From contig JAITGB010000174.1 in assembly GCA_031280945.1 (NCBI GenBank), positions 1-8,004 on the forward strand: a DNA stretch of 8,004 nt, given 5' to 3'. Source of the DNA: Spirochaetales bacterium (GTDB lineage: Bacteria > Spirochaetota > Spirochaetia > DTKZ01). The notes under the pieces are model-generated. The model was not told the origin of the DNA. It did not search any database and saw nothing but the letters and a program-made list of their open reading frames with translations. Positions 1 to 6,389 of the stretch are shown in pieces. A program made the position numbers and the translations under genes. Each line of letters opens with the position of its first letter. The stretch's first letter is position 1.

Positions 1-15
1 CCGAAAATTCGACAT
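1..15 (-). CDS. Possible start of a further downstream gene (5 codons, cut by window edge)
   Basis: On the minus strand an ATG at 15 follows the TraB stop by 26 nt. It is preceded by AAAAGG about 9 nt upstream, an acceptable ribosome-binding site. Only Met-Ser-Asn-Phe-Arg is visible, so no product can be named. It would be a fourth gene of the minus-strand unit. A chance ATG in a 3' untranslated region is equally compatible. Confidence 0.25.
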
Positions 16-41
16 TGGGTTTCGCCTTTTTTGAAAGGTTT

Positions 42-1220
42 TTACTTTCCTGCCAGCGCCGCAAGGTACGGCAGGGCGATAAAATTGCCCGCCATTCCGC
101 CCAGGCTCGAAAAGAAAAATACCAAAAGAACATGGGTAAACCGGTTGCGGAAAAAACCCTTGACGCTCGTTATATCGTTGTGGAGGCTTTCAAAATCTTC
201 TACCTTGGGCTTACGGAGGTACGCCTCAAGAAGCCCTGTGAGCATACCCACCCCGATTGCGGGATTGAGTGTCGCAACCGGAGCCGCCACAAAGGAAGCC
301 AAAATCGTAACAGGGTGCGCGAGGGCCGCAAGGGAGCCCAGGGCCGCAAGCCCCCCGTTTGCGATAAGCCACACCCAGAGCATTTCCAGCCCCTGTCCGT
401 GCCCCGCAGTGTAAAACCCCCAGCCGATAAGAGCCACAATAACGGCGGGAATAAGCCAGCCCAAAACTTTGGACAGGATGCCGCCCGTGGGAACCTCTTT
501 GAAAACCTCCGTTTCGGAGGGCTTTCCGTTTTCGTGCATTTCGTGGAGGCGGCGGATTATTCCCGGTACGTGTCCCGCGCCCACAACAGCCAGAACCCGG
601 CTTTCGCTTGACGAGTAGATGTCCGCCGCAAGACAGATGTCCCGCTCGTCAATAAGCACTTCTTTTACCGAAGGCAGGTACGCCGCAAGCTCGTCCATCA
701 TGCCCTCAAGCTCGCTCTTTTTTTTGAGTTCCTCGATTTCCTTTTGGGAAAGCTTTTCCGTGGAAATAACCGACGAGAGCATTGCCGAGAGCAGCTTGCT
801 TTTGCCCCAAAGCCCCGTCTTTGACCAGGCCCGGCGCAGGGTAGTTTGAATCTCGCGGTCGGAAAACGAATAGGGGATTCCCAGCTCCTGTGCCGTTTTG
901 ATGGCCTTTATCATTTCCTCTCCCGGCTTTACCCCCAGGTCTATACCAAGTTTCCGCTGAAACGAAGAAAGAACAAGATTACCCAAAAGGAGAAACCCTT
1001 TTTTCTGCCGTATAACATCATAGATGTTGAGGGATGACCAGTCATCCCCCCGCGTCATGGCCGCATAGCGCGAAGCGTCAATTTCCACGCACACCCTTTC
1101 AGGCCGCTGCGAACTGATAATGCGCTCGACCTCATCCACACTCTCCCGCGATACGTGGGCAGTTCCAACAAGAATGAACTCACGTTCTCCCAAAGCAAGG
1201 CGGGTTATGGTTTCGCTCAT
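42..1220 (-). CDS. TraB family protein (TraB/PrgY-type, membrane-anchored)
   Basis: This 392-residue protein has the TraB-family signature: GTAHVS at residues 19-24, CVEID at 44-48, DERD at 191-194 and VGAGHVPGI at 213-221. These histidine, acidic and glycine blocks are conserved in the TraB/PrgY/GumN superfamily, and a metalloprotease-like role has been proposed for it. The soluble part (1-240) is followed by a hydrophobic C-terminal half with about four membrane segments near 250-272, 278-301, 303-335 and 361-390, as in the longer archaeal and bacterial TraB forms. The enterococcal member shuts down pheromone activity; the role here is unknown. The ATG overlaps the TGA of the DHH gene (ATGA, 1217-1220) and has GAGGAG 5 nt upstream, so translational coupling is likely. 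The protein is full length and no key motif is missing. Confidence 0.88.
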   Translation of the reverse strand: MSETITRLALGEREFILVGTAHVSRESVDEVERIISSQRPERVCVEIDASRYAAMTRGDDWSSLNIYDVIRQKKGFLLLGNLVLSSFQRKLGIDLGVKPGEEMIKAIKTAQELGIPYSFSDREIQTTLRRAWSKTGLWGKSKLLSAMLSSVISTEKLSQKEIEELKKKSELEGMMDELAAYLPSVKEVLIDERDICLAADIYSSSESRVLAVVGAGHVPGIIRRLHEMHENGKPSETEVFKEVPTGGILSKVLGWLIPAVIVALIGWGFYTAGHGQGLEMLWVWLIANGGLAALGSLAALAHPVTILASFVAAPVATLNPAIGVGMLTGLLEAYLRKPKVEDFESLHNDITSVKGFFRNRFTHVLLVFFFSSLGGMAGNFIALPYLAALAGK

Positions 1221-2185
1221 GAATACTCCTCAATAATGGAAAGAATCTTCCGCCGCAGCTCCTCGCTTCCGCGATAATGCTCCAGGGGAATACTGCCCCC
1301 GCTCATGTGGTAATGCCCTCCGCCGGAACCCTGCCCCTCTAGAGTACGCCGGATTATAAGGTCGGCAGGCAGCTTTGGGGCTTCGCTGCGCATGGAAATC
1401 CTGCACACCGTATCTTCAAGGGACAAGGCAACAACGAAATGAATCTCGTGCATACGCAAAAATAAATCCGCCACAAGCCCCAAAAGTTCAGGCCGGGATT
1501 TTTTTTTGAGTTCCACAAAGCATACCGAGCCGTAAGAGTGATAGCTCTCCATAGTGTTGCGGATAGCGGGAATATCATCCAGGGAAAAACTGTTGCGTAG
1601 AACATAAGCCGCCTCTTCCCAATCGCCTTTGAAGAACAAACCCGAAAAGGCCGCAAGGTCCGCAGGTGAAACCCCCCGCGTCATAAGGCCCGTGTCCAGC
1701 ATGATGCCCGCAAGAAGAGCCGTGGCTATATCCCGGGGCACATCGGTTATGGTTTCAAGGTAATACTGATAGATAATGGTCGAACAGGAACCTATTTCCG
1801 GCCTAATATCCGTAAAAAGGCAGGCCGGAACAACCTCCGGCGGCGGATGATGGTCAACAATAGCCGTTAAAACGCCGTCTATGCTTGTTACGTTTTTGTT
1901 GCCCACGAAGCCGTCCACAAGAATCACCTGGGAGTTTTCGTCTATATGGAGGGACGAAGCAGGCGCAACGGGAATCTTGAGACAGGAAACAGCATCCTGG
2001 ATATTGAACCCTTGAGCTTCCCCGGAATAACAGAGCTTTCCCGAAACGCCGAAAGTGCCCAGGAGATACAAAAGAGAATACCCCGCCGCAAGAGCATCGT
2101 AATCAGGATAATCGTGAGCCTGAATAATAACAGGCCTTTTTTTGTCCAGAACCGCGAGGAGGTCCCGGAAAGTCTTTTCCGGCAT
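1217..2185 (-). CDS. DHH/DHHA1 family phosphoesterase (NrnA/RecJ-like)
   Basis: This 322-residue protein carries the ordered DHH motifs: HDYPDYDA at residues 24-31, the VDG aspartate at 91, DHH at 111-113 and the GIMLDTG aspartate at 164. They are followed by a DHHA1 substrate-binding loop, GQGSGGGHYH at 284-293. The spacing and about 320-residue length match stand-alone nanoRNase/pAp phosphatase (NrnA) and c-di-AMP phosphodiesterase-type enzymes, which use Mn2+ to hydrolyse short oligonucleotides, pAp or linear dinucleotides. There is no membrane or GGDEF domain, so GdpP is excluded. The substrate cannot be decided from sequence; NrnA-like activity is an inference from length. The ATG lies 8 nt after the TPR stop, with AAGG unusually far upstream (about 15 nt), so coupling to the gene in front may matter. 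Its own stop overlaps the TraB start. Confidence 0.88.
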   Translation of the reverse strand: MPEKTFRDLLAVLDKKRPVIIQAHDYPDYDALAAGYSLLYLLGTFGVSGKLCYSGEAQGFNIQDAVSCLKIPVAPASSLHIDENSQVILVDGFVGNKNVTSIDGVLTAIVDHHPPPEVVPACLFTDIRPEIGSCSTIIYQYYLETITDVPRDIATALLAGIMLDTGLMTRGVSPADLAAFSGLFFKGDWEEAAYVLRNSFSLDDIPAIRNTMESYHSYGSVCFVELKKKSRPELLGLVADLFLRMHEIHFVVALSLEDTVCRISMRSEAPKLPADLIIRRTLEGQGSGGGHYHMSGGSIPLEHYRGSEELRRKILSIIEEYS

Positions 2186-2193
2186 TTTACGCG

Positions 2194-3591
2194 CTATTTT
2201 CCTTCGAGTTTTTTCAGCTCCCAGAGAGCAAGCCTGTTTTCAATATGGTCCCGGCTCGCTTCGCTTGCAGCCTCGGAAAAATAGCTCATCGCCGAAGAAG
2301 CCCTGTTTTGAAGTGTATACTGCGCCGCAACATAAAACAACATACGCGCGCGCAAAGTTTTATCTTTTTCGCTCGTAAGCTGCTGAACGATAAAATGGTC
2401 GGAAGAAGGCTGCATATAAAACCGCGCCATGTGGTAGAACAAAGAGCCTTGAGAAAAACGCCCCATGTTTTTGGCAAGATAGTCCTGAGCCTGCTTTTCG
2501 TTTTTGCTGTTTTTGTAGCACAGGGCCGCAAGAAGATGATACGCAGGTTCGTTCTTTTCAAATTCAGCCGCCTTTATAAAAGAAGAAGCCGCCTGGCCCC
2601 ATTTTCCGGTTTTATATTCGATAAGCGCAAGGGGAAGATGAATCTGCTGATAGCGGGGGTTTAAGCCCTGGGCCTTTTTGTAGTCCGCGTAGGCCGCCTC
2701 AATCTTGTCCATGCCGTCGAGAATCCGGGCCCTGTACAGGTAGGCAAGAGGAATATCCGGCTCAAGCTCCAGGGCTTTGTTGAAGTCCGCAAGAGCTCCT
2801 TCCGGGTTTCCGCTGTTCGCGCGGAGCTTTCCCCTGTCGTAGTAATTCCAGGCAAAATCAGGAATAAGCTCTATCGCGCGGGAGACGTCCTCGTCCGCCG
2901 CCTCTATGCCTCCAGCCTCCGCAAAAGCCCTGCTGCGGTCAACATAGGCAAAAGGATATGAAGGTTCAAGCTCAACAGCGCGGCTTAAGGTTTTGATTGC
3001 CCCTTCGGCCTTGCCTTGCCGCAGCTGTGCGTTTCCCTTGCCGATGAGCGCCACAAGATTCACGGGATTCGCCTCAAGGCTCTTGTCAAAAAGTTTTTCC
3101 GCTTCGGCAAACTTCTTTTCGCGCAGAAGAACCTCCCCCAAAGCAGCCTGAGCCTTGTCGCTCACCGGATTTATCTCAAGAATACGGTTAAGAGTTCTCC
3201 GCTGCTCCACGCTTTTGCCCTCCGCCGATTCAAGGAGCGCCAAAGAGTACAAAGCGTTCTCGTCGTGAGGAGAAGCCTCAAGAATTTCGTTAATCTGCGC
3301 CCGTGCTTCAGGAAAAAGCCCCGCAACAAGAAGAACATCAACGTAAAGCTGCTTCGTTTCAGAAGAATTCGGGTCGCGCCGCCGCGCCTCCTCCAGCGCG
3401 GCTATGGCCTTTTCCGGGTCGCCCACGGACAAAGCGTACGCAACCCCCGCGTACACATCATCTTCCTCAGGAAAAAAATCCGCCGCCCCGCGCGGAGCCT
3501 GCCGCGGAGCCGGCCCGCCCGAACATCCGCACATAAAAAAAAACGCCGCAAGCGCACAGAGGAGAAACCCAGCGCTACTTCTTTTTCGCAT
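2194..3591 (-). CDS. TPR-repeat lipoprotein
   Basis: This 465-residue protein, from an ATG at 3591, starts with a charged n-region (MRKR), a hydrophobic stretch at residues 8-20 and a cysteine pair. Cys23, preceded by Met-Cys-Gly, is the better lipobox cysteine under spirochaete rules. The mature protein is about ten tandem tetratricopeptide repeats, roughly residues 44-380. The repeats are clear from W/Y, G/A and P spacing, for example AFAYVDRSRAFAEAGG-type blocks and NPxxxxA/LEPDIPLAY ends. A non-repetitive helical tail follows. This predicts a membrane-anchored periplasmic protein-interaction scaffold with no known partner. The reading frame stays open upstream to 3756, but that extension crosses the structured repeat element and would bury the signal peptide, so I chose 3591. 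The AGG before this ATG is only about 2 nt away, a weak site. It is first in the unit with the DHH and TraB genes. Confidence 0.82.
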   Translation of the reverse strand: MRKRSSAGFLLCALAAFFFMCGCSGGPAPRQAPRGAADFFPEEDDVYAGVAYALSVGDPEKAIAALEEARRRDPNSSETKQLYVDVLLVAGLFPEARAQINEILEASPHDENALYSLALLESAEGKSVEQRRTLNRILEINPVSDKAQAALGEVLLREKKFAEAEKLFDKSLEANPVNLVALIGKGNAQLRQGKAEGAIKTLSRAVELEPSYPFAYVDRSRAFAEAGGIEAADEDVSRAIELIPDFAWNYYDRGKLRANSGNPEGALADFNKALELEPDIPLAYLYRARILDGMDKIEAAYADYKKAQGLNPRYQQIHLPLALIEYKTGKWGQAASSFIKAAEFEKNEPAYHLLAALCYKNSKNEKQAQDYLAKNMGRFSQGSLFYHMARFYMQPSSDHFIVQQLTSEKDKTLRARMLFYVAAQYTLQNRASSAMSYFSEAASEASRDHIENRLALWELKKLEGK

Positions 3592-3628
3592 ACCTACACT
3601 AAACCAAAAAAAAAACTTCCCGTCTATA
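3592..3628 (-). promoter_or_regulatory. Leader and possible promoter of the TPR-DHH-TraB unit
   Basis: On the minus strand a TATAGA (3628-3623) could be a -10 box for the TPR gene. No good -35 box lies at normal distance. The leader between it and the ATG contains a run of ten T (3615-3606), then a short gap with GTAGGT directly before the start. The T10 run sits between the proposed transcription start and the ATG, so slippage there could change leader length. This is a weak call because only the -10 is reasonable. Confidence 0.25.
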
Positions 3629-3663
3629 GTCGCCCGTGTTTTGGCATTGAGCTTTTTAGAGGT

Positions 3664-3804
3664 AAAAAAAGCGCACGGGCCGGGCTTTGCGGGGCTCCGC
3701 TTCGCTCCGGCCTTGCTCCGCAAGGCTGCTGCGCACCCCTCCAATCCAGGCTGCATGGGCGAGCAGCAATCCCAACGGGATTGCGACCAGCCCCTTGCGC
3801 GTTT
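3664..3804 (-). ncRNA. Structured repeat element 1, probable small RNA with own promoter and terminator
   Basis: Read on the minus strand, this GC-rich stretch folds as one unit. GCGCA (3800-3796) pairs with TGCGC (3675-3671) and GGGCTGG (3793-3787) pairs with CCGGCCC (3683-3677) with one G-U, giving a closing helix of 12 pairs. T7 (3670-3664) follows directly, as in an intrinsic terminator. Inside are an 8-bp hairpin (GCAATCCC, loop GTT, GGGATTGC; 3784-3766) and a 7-bp hairpin (GCCTTGC, loop GGA; 3726-3710). The first 57 nt recur at 7348-7404 on the other strand. TATAGG (3816-3811), 17 nt from TTTTCA (3839-3834), would start transcription at about A3804. The blocks GGATTGGAGGGG and GCAAAGCCCGG recall the Flavo-1 RNA motif; this is from memory, not a search. 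It does not look protein-coding. Confidence 0.55.
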
Positions 3805-3810
3805 TGCCTG

Positions 3811-3839
3811 CCTATAGGGTGAGTGTTTGCACTTGAAAA
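3811..3839 (-). promoter_or_regulatory. Candidate promoter of structured element 1
   Basis: On the minus strand, TTTTCA (-35, 4 of 6 matches to TTGACA) and TATAGG (-10, 4 of 6 matches to TATAAT) are separated by 17 nt. The predicted start falls about 4 nt before the first base of the element's closing helix, which supports the pairing of signal and element. The -35 overlaps the candidate -35 of yjbQ on the other strand. Confidence 0.35.
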
Positions 3840-3859
3840 AAAATCCGCCTGTGTATAAA
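3833..3859 (+). promoter_or_regulatory. Candidate yjbQ promoter
   Basis: TTGAAA (3833-3838) and TATAAA (3854-3859) lie 15 nt apart, which is shorter than ideal. TTGCAC at 3827-3832 is an alternative -35, but 21 nt away. Initiation near 3866 would leave a leader of about 8 nt, consistent with the very weak ribosome-binding site (AGAG) in front of the ATG. Confidence 0.35.
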
Positions 3860-3873
3860 TTCCAGAAAAGAGT

Positions 3874-4278
3874 ATGAACTTACTTTCATCGTTTTCCGTA
3901 CAAACAGTCCGCAGGGATGAATGGATTAACATTACCGGGGAGGTCGAAAAAATCGTGGCCGCCGGAAAGGTGCGCGAAGGGCTGTGCGTTGTTTTTGTCC
4001 CCCACACAACAGCCGCTGTTACGGTAAACGAAAACGCAGACCCCGACGTTCCCCGCGACGTGATTTTGGCCTTGACCGCGGCTTCGCCCGACAGGAGGGA
4101 ATTCCGCCACAGCGAGGGCAACTCCGCGGCTCACGCAAAGACGAGCCTTGTGGGGCCTTCAGTAACTCTGATTGTTACGGGCGGGAGGCTTCTTTTGGGA
4201 ACATGGCAGGGCGTGTGGTTTACCGAGTATGACGGCCCCCGTACGCGAAAAGTCTGCGTGCGGGTTTTGGGCGAGTAA
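3874..4278 (+). CDS. yjbQ: YjbQ family protein (UPF0047), secondary thiamine-phosphate synthase-like
   Basis: This 134-residue protein is a full-length YjbQ/UPF0047 member. The family motifs are all present: HTTAAVTVNENAD at residues 44-56, HSEGN at 79-83 with the following H87, GTWQG at 109-113 and EYDGPR at 118-123. The conserved histidines and acidic residues form the putative metal-binding pocket. E. coli YjbQ has weak thiamin phosphate synthase activity and is often named a secondary enzyme for this; the physiological role remains unclear, so thiamine biosynthesis should not be assumed. There is no thiamine gene in the window. The gene stands alone, divergent from the TPR lipoprotein unit and convergent with the metallophosphoesterase, 61 nt away. 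The ATG was chosen because the family N-terminus fits at this length. Confidence 0.93.
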   Translation: MNLLSSFSVQTVRRDEWINITGEVEKIVAAGKVREGLCVVFVPHTTAAVTVNENADPDVPRDVILALTAASPDRREFRHSEGNSAAHAKTSLVGPSVTLIVTGGRLLLGTWQGVWFTEYDGPRTRKVCVRVLGE

Positions 4279-4339
4279 GAAAGATACAGCAAGGAGCGTG
4301 TTGTTTTACGGAGGTTGCGGCCAGGGGCTTTTTGGGGCT

Positions 4340-5404
4340 TTACGCGAGAACGCTGTGCCGCTCCGGAGAGGAAGGCGCGGGCGGTATCTTCGCGGGCCTT
4401 TTTTCCGTTCCGCCCAAAAGTTCGATTTTCGCGGAAATGCGCTCAAGCCTGTCCTCGTTCAAAACTTCGCGGCGGGGCTCTCCTCCGCTGGGCCAGTGTA
4501 CCAGAGCGATTCGTTCCCGCGTCAGCTCAATGGCTGTTACGCCTTTTTTGCCTATGGCGCTGCCGGAATTAAACAGGCAGGGAACGGGAAAAGCCTGTCC
4601 GTAGAGACTCTCCCTGAGAGCGTACCGGCGCTCGGCTTTTTTGAGCATTCCCAGTTCTGTCTGGAGGAGCCGCACCTCGCGGGCAATCTCTTCGCGCAGA
4701 AGCCCCTCGGCCCGGGGATATTCACGGCACAGCCTTTCAATTTCGAACTTTAAGAAGCTGAAGCGTCCCAGGGATTCAAAAAGCTCGCGGTGCGTATGCC
4801 CGATAATTGAAATAACATTATTTTTGAGCGAAAAATCGTAGGCTTTTTTTTCCACATGAAAACGCCTCCGGGGACTTCGCGCGGAAGAGAGGTTTCGTAT
4901 TCCAATCGGCTTAAACACATACTTCAGGCCCGCGCCCACAAGGGTGTTGTAGCGCGTATATACCCGCGAAGACTGATGTCCGTGATACACGAACACCGGA
5001 AGAACGCCCGTTTCAATGCGAATCACGTTATAGAGGGGATAGGGGTAGCCTTCTTCAAAAATGAGCTCTTCATCGTGATTGCCCAGAGTTTTCAAAAGGC
5101 GGCTCTCCCGCGCGAAGGCGTCGAACATATCGTAGAGAGGTTTCCAGCGTCGGCGTATGGTTTTGAGGGGATGCCGCTGGAGTTCTTCGATGTCGCCGTT
5201 TAGGACAAGATGCCAACCCTCATCGAAATACCGCGATAGACACGCAAGAAGAAGGGCCTCGTTTTTTACAAGGTCATCGCTTCTCCCGCCGTCTCCCATG
5301 TGGAAATCGCTCATAACGAGGACCCTCCCGCCCGCGGAAAGAGCCAGTACAGCGGAGGGGTTAAAACGGGGGTTCATCATATTGGCGAAAAAATTCGATT
5401 CCAC
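4340..5404 (-). CDS. Calcineurin-like metallophosphoesterase with coiled-coil insertion
   Basis: This 354-residue protein contains the full metallophosphoesterase signature: SDFHMGD (D33, H35), NGD (69-71), GNHD (108-111), YHGHQ (139-143 region) and GHTH (202-205). Together these bind the dinuclear metal centre. After GHTH, a charged helical stretch of about 50 residues (roughly 213-262, rich in E, R, L and K) interrupts the usual short path to the closing strand FNSGS (278-282). No signal peptide or transmembrane segment is evident, so it is probably cytoplasmic. The substrate is unknown. The listed start is GTG, with AAGG only 2 nt ahead; ATG at 5380 or 5377 (Met9/Met10) is equally possible and would keep every motif. 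The C-terminal 25 residues are proline-rich and probably disordered. It is convergent with yjbQ and divergent from the SEC-C gene. Confidence 0.87.
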   Translation of the reverse strand: MESNFFANMMNPRFNPSAVLALSAGGRVLVMSDFHMGDGGRSDDLVKNEALLLACLSRYFDEGWHLVLNGDIEELQRHPLKTIRRRWKPLYDMFDAFARESRLLKTLGNHDEELIFEEGYPYPLYNVIRIETGVLPVFVYHGHQSSRVYTRYNTLVGAGLKYVFKPIGIRNLSSARSPRRRFHVEKKAYDFSLKNNVISIIGHTHRELFESLGRFSFLKFEIERLCREYPRAEGLLREEIAREVRLLQTELGMLKKAERRYALRESLYGQAFPVPCLFNSGSAIGKKGVTAIELTRERIALVHWPSGGEPRREVLNEDRLERISAKIELLGGTEKRPAKIPPAPSSPERHSVLA

Positions 5405-5474
5405 GCCTTAGTTTTGCATTTTTTTGCGCTCTAGGGAAGACTTCGGACGCTTTATTCGGGTTAAAACGGCTGCC

Positions 5475-5510
5475 CCGCCGCCTGAGAAGCGGCGGCGGCC
5501 TTGAGGGCCG
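5475..5510. repeat. Two adjacent GC-rich hairpins in divergent gap
   Basis: CCGCCGC (5475-5481) pairs with GCGGCGG (5489-5495) across a 7-nt loop. Directly after it, CGGCC (5496-5500) pairs with GGCCG (5506-5510) across TTGAG. No T-run follows on either strand, and the genes on both sides read outward, so this is not a terminator. The following GCGCCCAAAA and TTATAT also occur at the end of repeat element B (7607 onward), so this may be a remnant of the same element family. Confidence 0.45.
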
Positions 5511-5525
5511 CGCCCAAAATTTATA

Positions 5526-5554
5526 TTGCCCTTTCCCTTTTTCCTCTGTATCTT
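5526..5554 (+). promoter_or_regulatory. Candidate promoter of SEC-C gene
   Basis: TTGCCC (5526-5531) and TATCTT (5549-5554) are separated by 17 nt, each matching 4 of 6 consensus bases. A start near 5561 would give a leader of about 17 nt containing AGGAG (5566-5570), 7 nt before the ATG. An overlapping AT-rich alternative exists at 5521-5527. Confidence 0.35.
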
Positions 5555-5577
5555 AGTATTACGACAGGAGAAACTTA

Positions 5578-6216
5578 ATGCCTCCATGGATGACATACTA
5601 CAAGCAGGGCCTGAGAAAACTTGCCCGGCATAAACCCCAGGCCTCTTTACGGTTTTTCGATGCTGCTGTGTCCCTGTGTCCTGCCCAGAGCGCTTCGCGG
5701 CTTGCCCGTATTCTCTTCTGCGCCGGCGCGGCTCTGCGAAAGTTGGGGGTGCATGACGGCGCGGTGCATAGCTGGCTTGTGGCGCACAGGCTGTCGAAGA
5801 CTTCCGCCGTTATTCATTACCTGAAATGGTTTGCCAACGAATACGGAATGGCCCGGCACGATTTTGCGGACGTGGACGACTGGAGGGCTTTTTACGCCAT
5901 ACAGCTCAGGCGCTATCTCAGCGTAAAAAGTTCCCATGTTCTGGAAAGCTCTGCCGAGGGCGATATGCTCCGCGACCTCATCTACGAGGCATGGGAGGCC
6001 CTTCAGGGCGCAGGTTCTCTTGAAGGCAAGTCCGCCGCCGAAAAAATCGCCCTCTTTGAGGCAACGGCAATAGTTTTTCCCGTGCTGCTCCCCTGCGGGG
6101 CTGCTTCACACAGCCTTTCCGGGGAATCCCTCTGTCCCTGCGGCTCAGGGAAGCCCCGGAAAACCTGCTGCGGCATTGCCGGGCCTCCCCAACCCAGCGC
6201 CATTGGGTGCTTTTGA
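5578..6216 (+). CDS. SEC-C motif protein with TPR-like helical N-terminus
   Basis: This 212-residue protein ends in a zinc-binding SEC-C motif: C186-P-C188-GSGKPRKT-C197-C198-G, the C-x-C-x8-C-C pattern found at the SecA C-terminus and in many uncharacterised proteins. In SecA the motif binds SecB and ribosomes. The first 90 or so residues look helical and TPR-like (RKLARHKPQASLRFFDAAV, then LFCAGAALRKLGVHDGAVHSWLVAH). The middle has no motif that I recognise. It is soluble, with no signal peptide. It is probably an adaptor or regulatory protein, but the function is unknown. The start is supported by AGGAG 7 nt upstream; Met5 would be 19 nt away. The gene lies 173 nt upstream of the sigma factor in the same direction, with its own hairpins and a separate promoter in between, so the two are probably separate units. 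Confidence 0.75.
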   Translation: MPPWMTYYKQGLRKLARHKPQASLRFFDAAVSLCPAQSASRLARILFCAGAALRKLGVHDGAVHSWLVAHRLSKTSAVIHYLKWFANEYGMARHDFADVDDWRAFYAIQLRRYLSVKSSHVLESSAEGDMLRDLIYEAWEALQGAGSLEGKSAAEKIALFEATAIVFPVLLPCGAASHSLSGESLCPCGSGKPRKTCCGIAGPPQPSAIGCF

Positions 6217-6265
6217 CCCAGTTTTTTGGGAGGCTCCCTGGGGGTATGGGCATAATTGACCCAGG
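6217..6265 (+). other. Mutually exclusive hairpins after SEC-C stop
   Basis: A 9-nt direct repeat, TTGACCCAG, occurs at 6213-6221 (overlapping the stop) and at 6256-6264. The intervening CTGGG (6238-6242) can pair with either CCCAG copy, enclosing GGGA/TCCC in the first case and giving CCTGGG/CCCAGG in the second. A weak hairpin (CCG and A5 against T5 and CGG) and a T6 run (6296-6301) follow. This could be a transcript end or attenuator for the SEC-C gene; none of it is a textbook terminator. Confidence 0.3.
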
Positions 6266-6316
6266 TTCCGAAAAACGGTTTTTTCCGGCGAAAAATTTTT
6301 TCCTAAGTCTATACAG

Positions 6317-6330
6317 GATAACAAGTTATC
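6317..6330. promoter_or_regulatory. 6-bp inverted repeat upstream of sigma-54 promoter
   Basis: GATAAC and GTTATC are separated by AA, ending 21 nt before the -24 box. This is a possible operator or activator site for the sigma-factor gene. It is closer than the usual enhancer position of sigma-54 activators, and short enough to arise by chance. Confidence 0.25.
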
Positions 6331-6351
6331 GCTCTGCCTGTTTCCACCTGT

Positions 6352-6366
6352 TGGCATGAATCTTGC
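6352..6366 (+). promoter_or_regulatory. Sigma-54 (RpoN) -24/-12 promoter
   Basis: TGGCAT, five bases, then TTGC matches the sigma-54 consensus TGGCAC-N5-TTGC at every position but one. The invariant GG (6353-6354) and GC (6365-6366) are at the exact spacing, and flanking T and AA also fit. The predicted start is near 6377-6379, giving a very short leader that begins at the AGGAGG ribosome-binding site. No good sigma-70 promoter lies in the same stretch. It directly precedes the sigma-70-family gene. Confidence 0.65.
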
Positions 6367-6389
6367 AATAAATACTGCAGGAGGCTGAA

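Noticed and set aside
24..41. Terminator after the TraB gene
   Set aside because: CCTTT, loop CAAA, AAAGG can pair, but the stem is short and AT-rich, no T-run follows on the minus strand, and a possible new start codon lies just downstream.
15..611. 198-codon plus-strand frame
   Set aside because: It is antisense to the TraB gene, whose motifs are unambiguous.
3592..3756. N-terminal extension of the TPR protein frame by 55 residues
   Set aside because: The extension runs through the leader T10 tract and into the structured repeat element, and it would hide a clear lipoprotein signal peptide starting at 3591.
3624..4121. 165-codon minus-strand frame covering yjbQ and element 1
   Set aside because: It is antisense to the well-supported yjbQ gene and has no recognisable motif.
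4279..4339. Terminator between the convergent yjbQ and phosphoesterase genes
   Set aside because: The GGGGCTTTTTGGGGCTTT stretch is a direct repeat, not an inverted one, and I see no stem before a T-run.
4172..4753. 193-codon plus-strand frame, with AAGGAG and a GTG near 4300
   Set aside because: It is antisense to the metallophosphoesterase, whose full set of motifs fixes the coding strand. The composition is that of a reverse-strand shadow.
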